A DNA stretch of 32,498 nt from NCBI GenBank assembly GCA_030526325.1, contig JAUNCY010000014.1, forward strand, positions 1 through 32,498. Direction: 5' to 3'. This document shows, one piece after another, positions 7,823 through 15,911 of the stretch. This DNA comes from Bacillota bacterium (lineage in GTDB: Bacteria > Bacillota > Clostridia > Peptostreptococcales > Anaerovoracaceae). The notes beneath the pieces were generated by a model that ran no database searches, was not told the DNA's origin, and saw only the letters and a list, made by a program, of their open reading frames with translations. The first letter of the stretch is position 1; every line of letters starts with the position of its first letter. Made by a program: the position numbers and the translations under genes.

Positions 7823-9980
7823 TATTACGGCTACCTCTCTTTCTGTATATCCTGTAAAACCCTTCGAGAATAAGGATGTACATTATGCCGAGCACTATTC
7901 CGAATACTGCCGCATATCCGGTTCTGGCAAATCCCAGCTCCATAGGAGTTCTGATATGCATAAAAGTATTTGTGACAGATGTAAATCCTATAACTCCGGC
8001 AAGCCCGAACAGGAAGGAGAAAATCTTCATATTTCGCACCATGCTGTATATAAACAGCATTACAGCCGGAAAGGCAACAAGGAATTCCTTGGTTCTCGGC
8101 CTTGCGTAGAGCACTTCCTCCAGATAATTTCTTACCAGAAGTTCCAGGGATGAAGCCTCTATTCCGCTCTCATGACCGGTTCTTGCGAGATAAATAAATC
8201 CAGCAGCCCCCACAACCATGGCAAGCAGCACCATCCACATTTTAATATTGTAATTTAACGCCCATTTTATGTCTGTTATCTCAAGAGTGTTTTTCTCTTT
8301 ATCTCCCCACATCTTCAGTGCAGCAAGCATAAACAGCAGCATGAAAAAGGCGAGAGGCAGCAGCTGAGCCAGTTTTACTCCTCTGAATATATCCAGCTCA
8401 AGCATGTAGTCAATACTCGAAACAGGCGCCGCTGTCATAACAGCTCCCGCAGCAGAAATTACTACACAGCCCAGCAGGACCGCGGCTCCCAGTACAGCCA
8501 GTTTTACGACTCCGGCTTCGCTGTCCAACCTTGACTTTATTTCACCTGCGGCATACATCATCAGCACCGTTGTCATGCACGGAATCATAACAGAAGCCGC
8601 AAAGGATGTCAGCAGTGCCGAGAAACCCGGAGCAATGTAATATGCCCCCAGAACCCCGAGAATACCTGCAGCCAGAAGTAAATATATACATCTGTTTCTT
8701 ACCGGAAGTACAGTTTTAAGGCAGAACAGAGCTGCACAGCCTGCACCTATAGCAATGATTATTCCCGCCCAGAGCGGAACCTTGTACGGTTCAAAGGTCG
8801 AAGCCTCACCAATAACTATCCCGTGAGACGCAAGTCTGGCTTCAAGATTCTTAAAGGAATCCCTGTAATCCTGAATATCTGTAATATATGTGTATTCGTC
8901 ATCGGTTTCCTTCATAGGTTTATAGTATATTACCTTTACGTTTCTTTCTACCACAGCCCTGAAAAGGGAATTCTCAATCTCCTCATAGCTTTCATATCCA
9001 TAGTATCCGTATCTGTATTGGATATAAGGCCATACGGAAAATACTCTTACAACATCATAGTCGGTTCCTGTAATTACATCTTCCATTCCGTCAGGAGAAA
9101 TATTCTGTCTCTGTGTGGTATTTTCAACTATTCCTATTGTTATATCATTTTTATTGAGATAGTCCGTAAGCTTTTCCGTTCCGTCGTCATAACCCGGAAC
9201 AGCACGGCTTCCCATTATCCAGTAGTCCGGCACCACATTCATATTTTCGTATGAGGATGTAACATCATTCAGGAAGCGATTATCATTCCAGCCTGCGTAA
9301 CCCAGAGTTCTCGGCTCTACTCTGCAGCCCGCCTTTTGAATAGTATCCACCTTTTCCGGAAGAAGCCCGATATTCAGATACATTATTACCGAGCCTGCCA
9401 TATCCGTTTCCTGAGAGAATCCCGTATCTTCAGTCATCAGGATTTTTTCGGTCTCATAATACAGAGAATCCTCAACTCTGCCGTCGATTAAAATATATCC
9501 TCCGTTTTCCGTTTCCAGAGACACTGACCTCTCAGGATCGTATCTTTCTTCAAAAGCACGGTTTACAAAATCGTACATTTCTTTAGAGCCTGCGATAACC
9601 AGCACATCAAAATCGTCTTTAACGTTTTCATCAATAAGGGCCAGCACCTCCGGAGAAGCCTGATTCATCCAGTATGTGTCCTTTCTTAAATCCTTGACCA
9701 GCTCCGCCTTTACCGGCAGTTCGGATTCCGTAAGAGATTTCAGTGTTTCCTCATGAAGCCCCACCTTGGTAATGCCCATGTCCGCAAATTCACTAAGCCA
9801 CCAGGACACATCATTTTCCGATTGCTGGGACAACAGTTCCATCTCCTTGTAATCCACAACGATATCCACAGATTTTGCATTGTTTTCCACAGAAATCCTT
9901 TGACCTGCCACAATTCCCGATACTATTACTGCCGCAATTAAAATCAGTGCCAGTATCCTGTTTTCTTTAATTAATCTCAT
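7815..9980 (-). CDS. DUF5693-family multipass membrane protein
   Basis: 721 residues of unknown biochemical function. A membrane segment at about residues 9-27 is followed by a soluble extracytoplasmic part to about residue 400, and then by roughly nine to ten membrane helices. Proteins of this type are commonly found directly upstream of csaB in Firmicutes, so a role in making or exporting the pyruvylated wall polymer is inferred. No catalytic motif is evident. It is first in the run DUF5693-csaB-wecG/tagA-tkt. A perfect TTGACA lies at 10051-10046 on the minus strand, 66 bases before the start, but the only -10 I can pair with it (AAAAAT, 19 bases away) is weak. Confidence 0.88.
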   Translation of the reverse strand: MRLIKENRILALILIAAVIVSGIVAGQRISVENNAKSVDIVVDYKEMELLSQQSENDVSWWLSEFADMGITKVGLHEETLKSLTESELPVKAELVKDLRKDTYWMNQASPEVLALIDENVKDDFDVLVIAGSKEMYDFVNRAFEERYDPERSVSLETENGGYILIDGRVEDSLYYETEKILMTEDTGFSQETDMAGSVIMYLNIGLLPEKVDTIQKAGCRVEPRTLGYAGWNDNRFLNDVTSSYENMNVVPDYWIMGSRAVPGYDDGTEKLTDYLNKNDITIGIVENTTQRQNISPDGMEDVITGTDYDVVRVFSVWPYIQYRYGYYGYESYEEIENSLFRAVVERNVKVIYYKPMKETDDEYTYITDIQDYRDSFKNLEARLASHGIVIGEASTFEPYKVPLWAGIIIAIGAGCAALFCLKTVLPVRNRCIYLLLAAGILGVLGAYYIAPGFSALLTSFAASVMIPCMTTVLMMYAAGEIKSRLDSEAGVVKLAVLGAAVLLGCVVISAAGAVMTAAPVSSIDYMLELDIFRGVKLAQLLPLAFFMLLFMLAALKMWGDKEKNTLEITDIKWALNYNIKMWMVLLAMVVGAAGFIYLARTGHESGIEASSLELLVRNYLEEVLYARPRTKEFLVAFPAVMLFIYSMVRNMKIFSFLFGLAGVIGFTSVTNTFMHIRTPMELGFARTGYAAVFGIVLGIMYILILEGFYRIYRKRGSRNNA

Positions 9981-10090
9981 TCTGCCCTCCGTTCAGCAAT
10001 TTTCCCAAATGCCTGTCTGTATTTTTCTTGGTATGTTTATCCATTTGTCAATTTTTTATCTTATAACATAATGAGCCAAAAATCTACCCT

Positions 10091-10128
10091 AAAAAAGAAG
10101 TGCGCCGGCATTACAGTCCGGCACACTT
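10091..10128 (-). terminator. Intrinsic terminator of the nnr-mazF-exported protein unit
   Basis: On the minus strand an 11-bp GC-rich stem (10128-10118 with 10108-10098, one G-U pair, 9-base loop) is followed by TTCTTTTTT. It stands 15 bases after the stop of the small exported protein gene and separates it from the DUF5693 operon. Confidence 0.9.
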
Positions 10129-10142
10129 ACGATTTTTTATAT

Positions 10143-10562
10143 TTATTTAAGAACATAGCCGCCTCTGACCATCAGATAGGATTCAGTCCAGGCCTTTACT
10201 CCCCTGCCGTCATCTCTGGGAACCAGCAGCAGATGGTTGAGTCCTATTTCTGTTCCGCTCATCAGGTCTTTGCCTGAGGTCAAGTCGGAAACTCCGTTCA
10301 CGCCGTTGTCTATAGCTGTAACAACTCCCGCTCTTACAATGATTTCCGTACCTTCCTTTCCTATTACTGACTGACCTGCGCCTATATGAACTATACTGTA
10401 GCTTCCGGATGACTCAGCCTTGACTGCAGCAATCTGGGCATCTACATAGCTTTTGCTTACCAGCGGGTCATCTGATGAACCCGGGTCTGCCCATACAGCA
10501 AATGCGGACAGACATAAAACAGCAGCCAGCGCCAATATAAGTGTCAATGTTCTTTTTTTCAT
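10143..10562 (-). CDS. Small exported protein of unknown function
   Basis: 139 residues with a clear Sec signal peptide: MKKR, a hydrophobic core of about 18 residues, then AVWADP, with likely cleavage after AVWA. Immediately after the leader comes SSDDPLVSKSYVD, a pattern I have seen at the N-terminus of other small clostridial exported proteins. The rest is a compact, Gly/Val-rich, probably beta-structured domain with no cysteines after the leader and no catalytic motif. The ATG has AGGAGG 8 bases upstream. It starts 11 bases after the mazF stop and ends at a strong terminator, so it is probably the last gene of that transcript. Function is unknown. Confidence 0.75.
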   Translation of the reverse strand: MKKRTLTLILALAAVLCLSAFAVWADPGSSDDPLVSKSYVDAQIAAVKAESSGSYSIVHIGAGQSVIGKEGTEIIVRAGVVTAIDNGVNGVSDLTSGKDLMSGTEIGLNHLLLVPRDDGRGVKAWTESYLMVRGGYVLK

Positions 10563-10573
10563 TTTGTCCTCCT

Positions 10574-10921
10574 TTATCCTCCCATACCCAGACTGACGGT
10601 AAGAGCATCGCGAACCCTTCCAATGGCAGGCTCGTCGATATGGCCTATTTTTTCCTTCAGTCTCATCTTGTCGATAGTTCTGAGCTGTTCCATGAGAACA
10701 ACAGAATTTCTGGAAAGCCCGTTGCCCAGCATTCCTATTTCGACATGGGTCGGAAGCTTGTTTTTATTGACCTGAGAAGTTATTGCCGCAACTATTACCG
10801 TGGGACTGTATTTGTTCCCCACATCGTTCTGAATAACCAGCACAGGTCTAAGACCTCCCTGCTCAGAGCCCACAACCGGGCTCAAGTCCGCAAAGAAAAT
10901 ATCTCCTCTTTTTATAATCAA
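10574..10921 (-). CDS. mazF: EndoA/MazF-family mRNA interferase (type II toxin), no adjacent antitoxin
   Basis: Sequence-specific endoribonuclease of the MazF/PemK family, closest in pattern to Bacillus subtilis NdoA. Seen here: [64 protein letters not shown]; the conserved Arg of the GGLRP loop and the Thr of the AITSQ strand are catalytic in the family. The longest frame starts at a GTG only two bases after GGAGA. The TTG at 10921, spaced properly from that site, gives [10 protein letters not shown], matching the NdoA N-terminus, and 115 residues. Usually alr and a ribbon-helix-helix antitoxin precede it. Here the preceding gene is nnr and the 75-base gap encodes no antitoxin. Confidence 0.93.
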   Translation of the reverse strand: MIIKRGDIFFADLSPVVGSEQGGLRPVLVIQNDVGNKYSPTVIVAAITSQVNKNKLPTHVEIGMLGNGLSRNSVVLMEQLRTIDKMRLKEKIGHIDEPAIGRVRDALTVSLGMGG

Positions 10922-10996
10922 GTCACTCACTCTCCGTTGTTTTAAATATTACGGCACAATGAGACATCCCGATTCGTTAATTATTAGTATATATCT

Positions 10997-12541
10997 TTAT
11001 TCTGTCATAGTCAATTTCTTCAAAGCTATTCCCGCAAACTCTGCTATATCCGATGCTGTTGTACCATATTCTCCATATTCACGGCTGCACAGCTCTCCGC
11101 TGAGTCCGTGAACATAGGTGCCCAGAAGAATGCTGTCTCTGTCTGACAGTCCTGCCGCAAGAAACGCTCCCGTTATCCCGCTGAGCACATCTCCGCTGCC
11201 TGCGGTTGCCATTGAGGGACTTCCCGTCGGATTTACATATACCGTTCCGTCGGGGCAGGCAATCACACTGCCGGAGCCTTTGAGCACCAGTGTTACATTA
11301 TATTCCGAAGCAAAGGATTGTGCGATACGGACCCGGTTTTCGTTAACCTCTTTTGCGCTGCATCCGATAAGTCTGCCCATCTCCCCCGGATGAGGAGTCA
11401 TAACCACACGGCCTCTGTGTTCTCTGAGCATATCAGGATTTTCGGACACTATATTTATAGCATCCGCATCCAGCAGCAGCGGCTTTGATATGTTTCTGAT
11501 GATATGTTCCACCAGCCTGACCGCATTTTCGGATCTTCCGAGTCCCGGTCCCACTGCCACCGCATCATACGCCTCCGCTTCTTTGCTGATCAGCTTGATA
11601 TTATTATTTACATCTTCGTCCAGAATTAAACATGTAGCTTCCGGAACTGCGGCCTGAATTATCTGAACAACATCCCAGACTGCCGCCACCTTGACCAGTC
11701 CTGCTCCGCTCCTGTACGCGGCTCTGGCAGCCAGCACCGCCGCTCCAGCCATGCCTCTGCTGCCGGCAGCTATCAGAACCTTGCCGGCGTCGCCTTTATT
11801 CATAAGTACATTTCTTTTCGGAAGAAGCTTTGCCGCATCTTTTTCTTCCATAATATATACTATTCCCTTTTCTTCACGGCAAAGATCCTCCGGCAGACCT
11901 ATATCCTCTACTTCAACCTTTCCGGCCATAGTTCTGCCCGGCTCAATACACATTCCAAGCTTGTTCATCTGGAAGGTTACTGTTTTGTCTGCTTTTACAG
12001 ATACACCGTATATCCTTCCGTCATCAGCGCCGATTCCCGACGGAATATCTACTGATACAACGTATTTGCCGGAGGAATTAATGATATCTATGACGCGTTT
12101 AGCATTTCCTCCTATTTCACGGCTTATCCCGGTTCCGAAAACTGCATCAACTATTACATCGGCAGCCTCAGACGACAGGATAAAATCATTCATATTTTTA
12201 TCGCTGTTAAGAATCTTTGTCTCTCCTCCCATTGCGGTGTATCTTTCGAAATTAAGCAGCGCGTCACCCGAAAGCTTTTTTGTATCCACAAGAGAAAAAA
12301 CACTTTCCTTTATTCCGCATTCTTTCAAAAGCCTTGCGGCAACATATCCGTCACCGCCGTTGTTTCCGGCTCCGCACACGATAACGCAGCGGCTTCCGTC
12401 GATTTCCTTAAGAGATTTCAGCACTGACCGGTAAAGCTTACTGCCGGCGGTTTCCATAAGACCTTCACCCGGTATTCCTCTTTCTTTAATAGCTGTTTCA
12501 TCAATTTTTCTGACTCTGCTGCCCAAAGCAGTTCTCAGCAT
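10997..12541 (-). CDS. nnr: Bifunctional NAD(P)H-hydrate epimerase / ADP-dependent NAD(P)H-hydrate dehydratase
   Basis: Repairs hydrated NAD(P)H. The N-terminal YjeF_N/NnrE epimerase domain (about residues 1-215) has IDETAIKERGIP, CGAGNNGGDGYVAARLL and the Asp in VDAVFGTG. The C-terminal YjeF_C/NnrD dehydratase domain (about 225-510) has GDAGKVLIAAGSRGMAGAA, the VGPGLG motif, LDADAINI, TPHPGEMGRLI and the ATAGSGDVLSGITGA nucleotide loop. At 514 residues it is a normal full-length fusion. The ATG has GGGAGG 7 bases upstream. It lies between mgtE and mazF on the same strand. In many Firmicutes nnr neighbours alr and mazEF, so this looks like that locus with alr and the antitoxin missing. Confidence 0.96.
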   Translation of the reverse strand: MLRTALGSRVRKIDETAIKERGIPGEGLMETAGSKLYRSVLKSLKEIDGSRCVIVCGAGNNGGDGYVAARLLKECGIKESVFSLVDTKKLSGDALLNFERYTAMGGETKILNSDKNMNDFILSSEAADVIVDAVFGTGISREIGGNAKRVIDIINSSGKYVVSVDIPSGIGADDGRIYGVSVKADKTVTFQMNKLGMCIEPGRTMAGKVEVEDIGLPEDLCREEKGIVYIMEEKDAAKLLPKRNVLMNKGDAGKVLIAAGSRGMAGAAVLAARAAYRSGAGLVKVAAVWDVVQIIQAAVPEATCLILDEDVNNNIKLISKEAEAYDAVAVGPGLGRSENAVRLVEHIIRNISKPLLLDADAINIVSENPDMLREHRGRVVMTPHPGEMGRLIGCSAKEVNENRVRIAQSFASEYNVTLVLKGSGSVIACPDGTVYVNPTGSPSMATAGSGDVLSGITGAFLAAGLSDRDSILLGTYVHGLSGELCSREYGEYGTTASDIAEFAGIALKKLTMTE

Positions 12542-12565
12542 AAAAATACCTCCCTGAAATTCAGC

Positions 12566-12590
12566 GGGACCGTGCCAACGCGCCGGTCCC
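12566..12590 (-). other. GC-rich hairpin between mgtE and nnr
   Basis: The 7-bp perfect stem GGGACCG/CGGTCCC (12590-12584 with 12572-12566) lies directly after the mgtE stop. No T tract follows, so it is more likely an mRNA 3' stabiliser or a factor-dependent stop than an intrinsic terminator. The bases CTGAA-N-TTCAG just downstream form a second small dyad before the nnr ribosome site. Confidence 0.55.
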
Positions 12591-12598
12591 TTAATGTT

Positions 12599-13963
12599 TT
12601 ATAATGTTATTCCCATAATCAATGTGGCAAGAAGCAGATAAATAATTACCGAAACCATATCCGTTATTGAGGATATCATAGGTGTTGCCATAAGCGCCGG
12701 GTCTATTTTAAGCTTCTTTGCCGCCATAGGAAGAAGTCCTCCTATCAGCTTTGCAAAAATTACTACTATTAATATTGATATGGATACAGTGAGTGCTATC
12801 AGAGGCTCCTGCCTGTCTATCAGCACTATCTTGGCAAAGTTTATCAGAGCCAGAACTGCTCCCAGCACCATACTGATTCTCAGTTCCTTCCAGATTACCT
12901 TGCCCACATCTCTCAGCTCAATCTCTCCCAGAGACATTCCGCGGATTACAAGAGTAGCCGACTGGGTGCCGGTATTTCCTCCCGTTCCCATCAGAAGAGG
13001 CATATATGCTACTAAAGCAATTACCTGGGACATAAGCGCCTCAAATCTGGCTATTATAGCTCCGGTTATCATCAGAGATACAGTCAGAAGACACAGCCAG
13101 GGCACTCTGTTTTTAATATGCTGAATTACACTCAAATCCAGATATTCTTTGTCGCTGTCATCCAGTACGCCGGCCATTCTTTCAAAGTCTTCGGTGGTTT
13201 CTTCTTCGATAACGTCCATGATGTCATCGAAGGTAATAATACCCACCAGACGATTTTCCTTATCCACTACCGGCAGAGCCAAAAAGTCATACTTTTTGAA
13301 AAGCTGCGCGATTTCCTCCTGGTCATCCATAACATTTACTGATATGAAATCCTCATGCATGAGATCCTTTATCGTCTCGTCACTGTCGCTGACAACCAGA
13401 GTCCTCAAAGATACTATTCCTTCAAGATGCCTTTCCGCATCCATTACATAACATGTATAAACCGTTTCCTGGTCCATTCCATGTATCTTAATATACTGAA
13501 GAGCGTCACCCACATTCATTTCCTTTTTCAGCCCTATGTAATCAATGGTCATAAGGCTTCCTGCGGAAGATTCGGGATAATTAAGGAACTGATTAATGAG
13601 CTTTCTGGTCTCTTTGTCAGTCCTCATCAGAATTCTGTCTACAACATTTGCAGGCAGTTCTTCAAGCACGTCAATCATATCGTCGAAGGACATTTCCTCC
13701 ATGATGTTCTGTACTTCCTTTACAGTGATTCCTCCGACTATGTCAACCTGACAGTCCGAGGAAAGATACGCAAACACCATCGCGGAAATATCTTTCGGCA
13801 GCATCCGGAACAGAATCACGGATTTCTCCGTTCCCAGTTCGTCATTCACTTCTTCTATTATTTCGGCGATATCCGCTTCATTGTTCTCAAGAAGCTCCTC
13901 TCTGACAAGCGCATACTTCTTTTCTTCTATCAATCCGAAAATGATTTCAAGGCTTCTTTCCAT
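12599..13963 (-). CDS. mgtE: MgtE-family magnesium transporter
   Basis: Homodimeric Mg2+ channel/transporter of the cytoplasmic membrane. Domain order is normal: an N-terminal MgtE_N helical superhelix (about residues 1-130), two CBS domains (about 135-255, including LALPVVDKENRLVGIITFDD), a connecting helix, and five membrane helices with the pore motif GTGGNTGTQSATLVIRG. The longest frame adds 64 residues made largely from a 10-bp repeat and is not real. The ATG at 13963 (MERSLEIIFGL) has AAAGGAGG 5 bases upstream and gives 454 residues, the family length. A promoter lies upstream. I found no M-box riboswitch in its short leader. Confidence 0.95.
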   Translation of the reverse strand: MERSLEIIFGLIEEKKYALVREELLENNEADIAEIIEEVNDELGTEKSVILFRMLPKDISAMVFAYLSSDCQVDIVGGITVKEVQNIMEEMSFDDMIDVLEELPANVVDRILMRTDKETRKLINQFLNYPESSAGSLMTIDYIGLKKEMNVGDALQYIKIHGMDQETVYTCYVMDAERHLEGIVSLRTLVVSDSDETIKDLMHEDFISVNVMDDQEEIAQLFKKYDFLALPVVDKENRLVGIITFDDIMDVIEEETTEDFERMAGVLDDSDKEYLDLSVIQHIKNRVPWLCLLTVSLMITGAIIARFEALMSQVIALVAYMPLLMGTGGNTGTQSATLVIRGMSLGEIELRDVGKVIWKELRISMVLGAVLALINFAKIVLIDRQEPLIALTVSISILIVVIFAKLIGGLLPMAAKKLKIDPALMATPMISSITDMVSVIIYLLLATLIMGITL

Positions 13964-14018
13964 GTTTTCCTCCTTTCTTTCAGATACCCGCATAAAGTCG
14001 GTATTCCCATTTGAACCT

Positions 14019-14047
14019 ATTATATTAAAAATATACCGATTAATCAA
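14019..14047 (-). promoter_or_regulatory. Promoter of mgtE
   Basis: On the minus strand TTGATT (14047-14042), a 17-base spacer, and a perfect TATAAT (14024-14019). The predicted start near 14012 gives a leader of about 50 bases. A 7-bp inverted repeat, TCGGTAT at 13998-14004 and ATACCGA at 14033-14039, brackets the -10 region and could be an operator. Confidence 0.65.
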
Positions 14048-14085
14048 CACGGAAAATGTCCTTGCGCTCAAAGGCTTCCTCAATC

Positions 14086-14125
14086 CGCATTTTTCTGCAT
14101 TTCTCGACATTTTTCGGCATTTTTC
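14086..14125. repeat. Four tandem 10-bp A/T-tract repeats (candidate curved DNA)
   Basis: Four consecutive 10-bp units read CGCATTTTTC, TGCATTTCTC, GACATTTTTC and GGCATTTTTC on the plus strand. The T tracts recur exactly once per helical turn, the arrangement that produces intrinsic DNA curvature. Further T runs follow at about 14126, 14140 and 14183. The array lies in the 0.23 kb gene-free stretch between the divergent mgtE and gdhA promoters. Apart from this array and the two promoters I see nothing coding between 13964 and 14366. Confidence 0.8.
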
Positions 14126-14280
14126 TTTTTTACGGGCTGTTTTTTCGATATTCAAAGGGCTCTTTCCCTAAAAAAAACATCGTTTTTTTCCGCGGATTTT
14201 TCACTATATTTAAAGTGCGCGGTATTATTTTCGGTATAAATGCTTTTTTATGAAATAATTCGTTTTTTATACCATTTCTA

Positions 14281-14309
14281 TTGACAAGTAAAAATGACAG
14301 GTTTAATAT
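14281..14309 (+). promoter_or_regulatory. Promoter of gdhA
   Basis: A perfect TTGACA (14281-14286), a 17-base spacer, and TAATAT (14304-14309), four of six matches. The predicted start near 14316 gives a leader of about 50 bases. The T-tract-rich stretch lies directly upstream and could act as an UP-like or curved-DNA activator region for this highly expressed gene. Confidence 0.7.
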
Positions 14310-14366
14310 AGCGGTGTAAAGGTTTTCATAACCATAATTTATAATTATTAAAAGGAGATGTTAGAA

Positions 14367-15710
14367 ATGGGAGCACTTGCACAGAAGTACATCGAAATCG
14401 CAAAACAGAGAAACGCTGATCAGGCTGAATTTCTCCAGACAGTAGAAGAAGTTGTTACAACTATCGAACCTGTTCTCGAAGCTCATCCTGAATGGGTTGA
14501 AGCTAAGATCGTAGAAAGACTGATCGAGCCTGAAAGACAGGTTATGTTCAGAGTTCCTTGGGTTGACGACAACGGCGAAGTTCAGGTTAACAGAGGATTC
14601 AGAGTACAGTTCAATTCATGCCTTGGACCATACAAAGGCGGTCTCAGATTTGACAAATCAGTTACACTTTCAGTTATCAAATTCTTAGGATTCGAACAGA
14701 TCTTCAAAAACGCACTTACAACACTTCCTATCGGCGGCGGTAAAGGCGGTTCAGACTTTAACCCTGTTGGAAAGAGCGACGGCGAAGTTATGAGATTCTG
14801 CCAGAGCTTCATGTCAGAATTATTCAGACATGTTGGCGCTGACACAGACGTTCCTGCCGGTGACATGGGTGTAGGCGGAAGAGAAATCGGTTACCTCTTC
14901 GGACAGTACAAGAAACTCGTTAACAGATACGAAGGCGTACTCACAGGTAAAGGAGTAGGCTGGGGCGGTTCATTAGCTAGAACAGAAGCTACAGGTTTCG
15001 GTATCGTTTACTTCACAGAAGAAATGCTCAAAGCTTCAGGCGAAACACTTAAAGGCAAGACAGTTGCTGTATCAGGTTTCGGTAATGTATCTTGGGGTAC
15101 AGTTACAAAAGCTACAGAACTCGGTGCTAAAGTTGTTACAATCTCAGGTCCTGACGGATACATCTATGATGAAGCCGGCGTAACAGGCGAAAAGATTGAT
15201 TATATGCTCGAATTAAGAGCAAGCGGAAAGAACGTTTGCGCACCTTATGCTGACAAATTCCCAGGCGCAAAATTCTATCCAAACGAAAAACCATGGGGCG
15301 TTAAAGTTGACGTTGTTATCCCATGTGCTACACAGAACGAAATTCACATCGAAGATGCTCAGAAAATCGTTACTAACGGAACAAAATTCGTTTGCGAAGG
15401 CGCTAACATGCCTACAACAAATGAAGCTCTCAAATTCTTACAGGAGAACGGCGTAATCGTAGGACCTGCTAAAGCTGCAAACGCTGGTGGTGTTGCTACA
15501 TCATGTCTCGAAATGGCTCAGAACAGCCAGAGAATTTACTGGTCATTCGAAGAAGTTGACACAAAACTTCACTCAATCATGGTTAACATCTTCAAAGAAT
15601 GTAAAGAAGCTGCTGCTGAATACGGCATGGAAGGCAACTATGTTGCAGGCGCAAACATCGCTGGTTTCTTAAAGGTTGCAAACGCTATGATGGCACAGGG
15701 CATTGTTTAA
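14367..15710 (+). CDS. gdhA: Glutamate dehydrogenase, hexameric, NADP-type
   Basis: Interconverts glutamate with 2-oxoglutarate plus ammonium. Length is 447 residues, typical of the short hexameric GdhA class. Motifs: GPYKGGLRFDKSV with the substrate Lys, LPIGGGKGGSDF with the catalytic Lys, PAGDMGVGGREIGY with the catalytic Asp, and the Rossmann loop VSGFGNVSWG. The longest frame starts at 14358, inside the ribosome site. The ATG at 14367 lies 9 bases after AGGAG and gives the usual MGALAQKYIE start. Codon use is sharply biased (Thr almost all ACA, Arg AGA, no rare codons), unlike its neighbours, which indicates very high expression. It is monocistronic with a strong promoter and terminator. 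Confidence 0.97.
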   Translation: MGALAQKYIEIAKQRNADQAEFLQTVEEVVTTIEPVLEAHPEWVEAKIVERLIEPERQVMFRVPWVDDNGEVQVNRGFRVQFNSCLGPYKGGLRFDKSVTLSVIKFLGFEQIFKNALTTLPIGGGKGGSDFNPVGKSDGEVMRFCQSFMSELFRHVGADTDVPAGDMGVGGREIGYLFGQYKKLVNRYEGVLTGKGVGWGGSLARTEATGFGIVYFTEEMLKASGETLKGKTVAVSGFGNVSWGTVTKATELGAKVVTISGPDGYIYDEAGVTGEKIDYMLELRASGKNVCAPYADKFPGAKFYPNEKPWGVKVDVVIPCATQNEIHIEDAQKIVTNGTKFVCEGANMPTTNEALKFLQENGVIVGPAKAANAGGVATSCLEMAQNSQRIYWSFEEVDTKLHSIMVNIFKECKEAAAEYGMEGNYVAGANIAGFLKVANAMMAQGIV

Positions 15711-15745
15711 TCAATAACCCATTTCAATCTTTACATAATAAAGTT

Positions 15746-15780
15746 AGGGACTGTTATTTAATAACAGTCCCTTTCCTTTA
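15746..15780 (+). terminator. Intrinsic terminator of gdhA
   Basis: A near-perfect palindrome, AGGGACTGTTATT, one T, then AATAACAGTCCCT (15746-15772), followed by TTCCTTTA. The stem is at least 11 bp and lies 36 bases after the gdhA stop. Confidence 0.92.
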
Positions 15781-15853
15781 CCCTTATTTCCGTTTTTCGG
15801 TGCGAAACTGTCCTTTCCTGCGGCTGCGGGATTCAAATCTCCTTTTTATTCCG

Positions 15854-15882
15854 TTGCAGCATTTCGTTTCCTGCTGTAAAAT
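15854..15882 (+). promoter_or_regulatory. Candidate promoter of the Crp/Fnr gene
   Basis: TTGCAG (15854-15859), a 17-base spacer and TAAAAT (15877-15882). The -35 match is weak (three of six) and the -10 good (five of six). The predicted start near 15889 would leave a very short leader before the ribosome site. Confidence 0.4.
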
Positions 15883-15911
15883 TATACTTGACTAAAAAAA
15901 GGGGGTGCATG

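Noticed and set aside
13998-14039. 7-bp inverted repeat around the mgtE -10 box, considered as a riboswitch or operator.
   Set aside because: One arm lies upstream of the predicted transcript start, so it cannot be an RNA fold, and 7 bp at a 28-base gap is weak evidence for an operator. No M-box features are seen.
13964-14155. N-terminal extension of MgtE by 64 residues.
   Set aside because: It is encoded by the promoter region and the 10-bp repeat array; the ATG at 13963 has a strong ribosome site and matches the family length.
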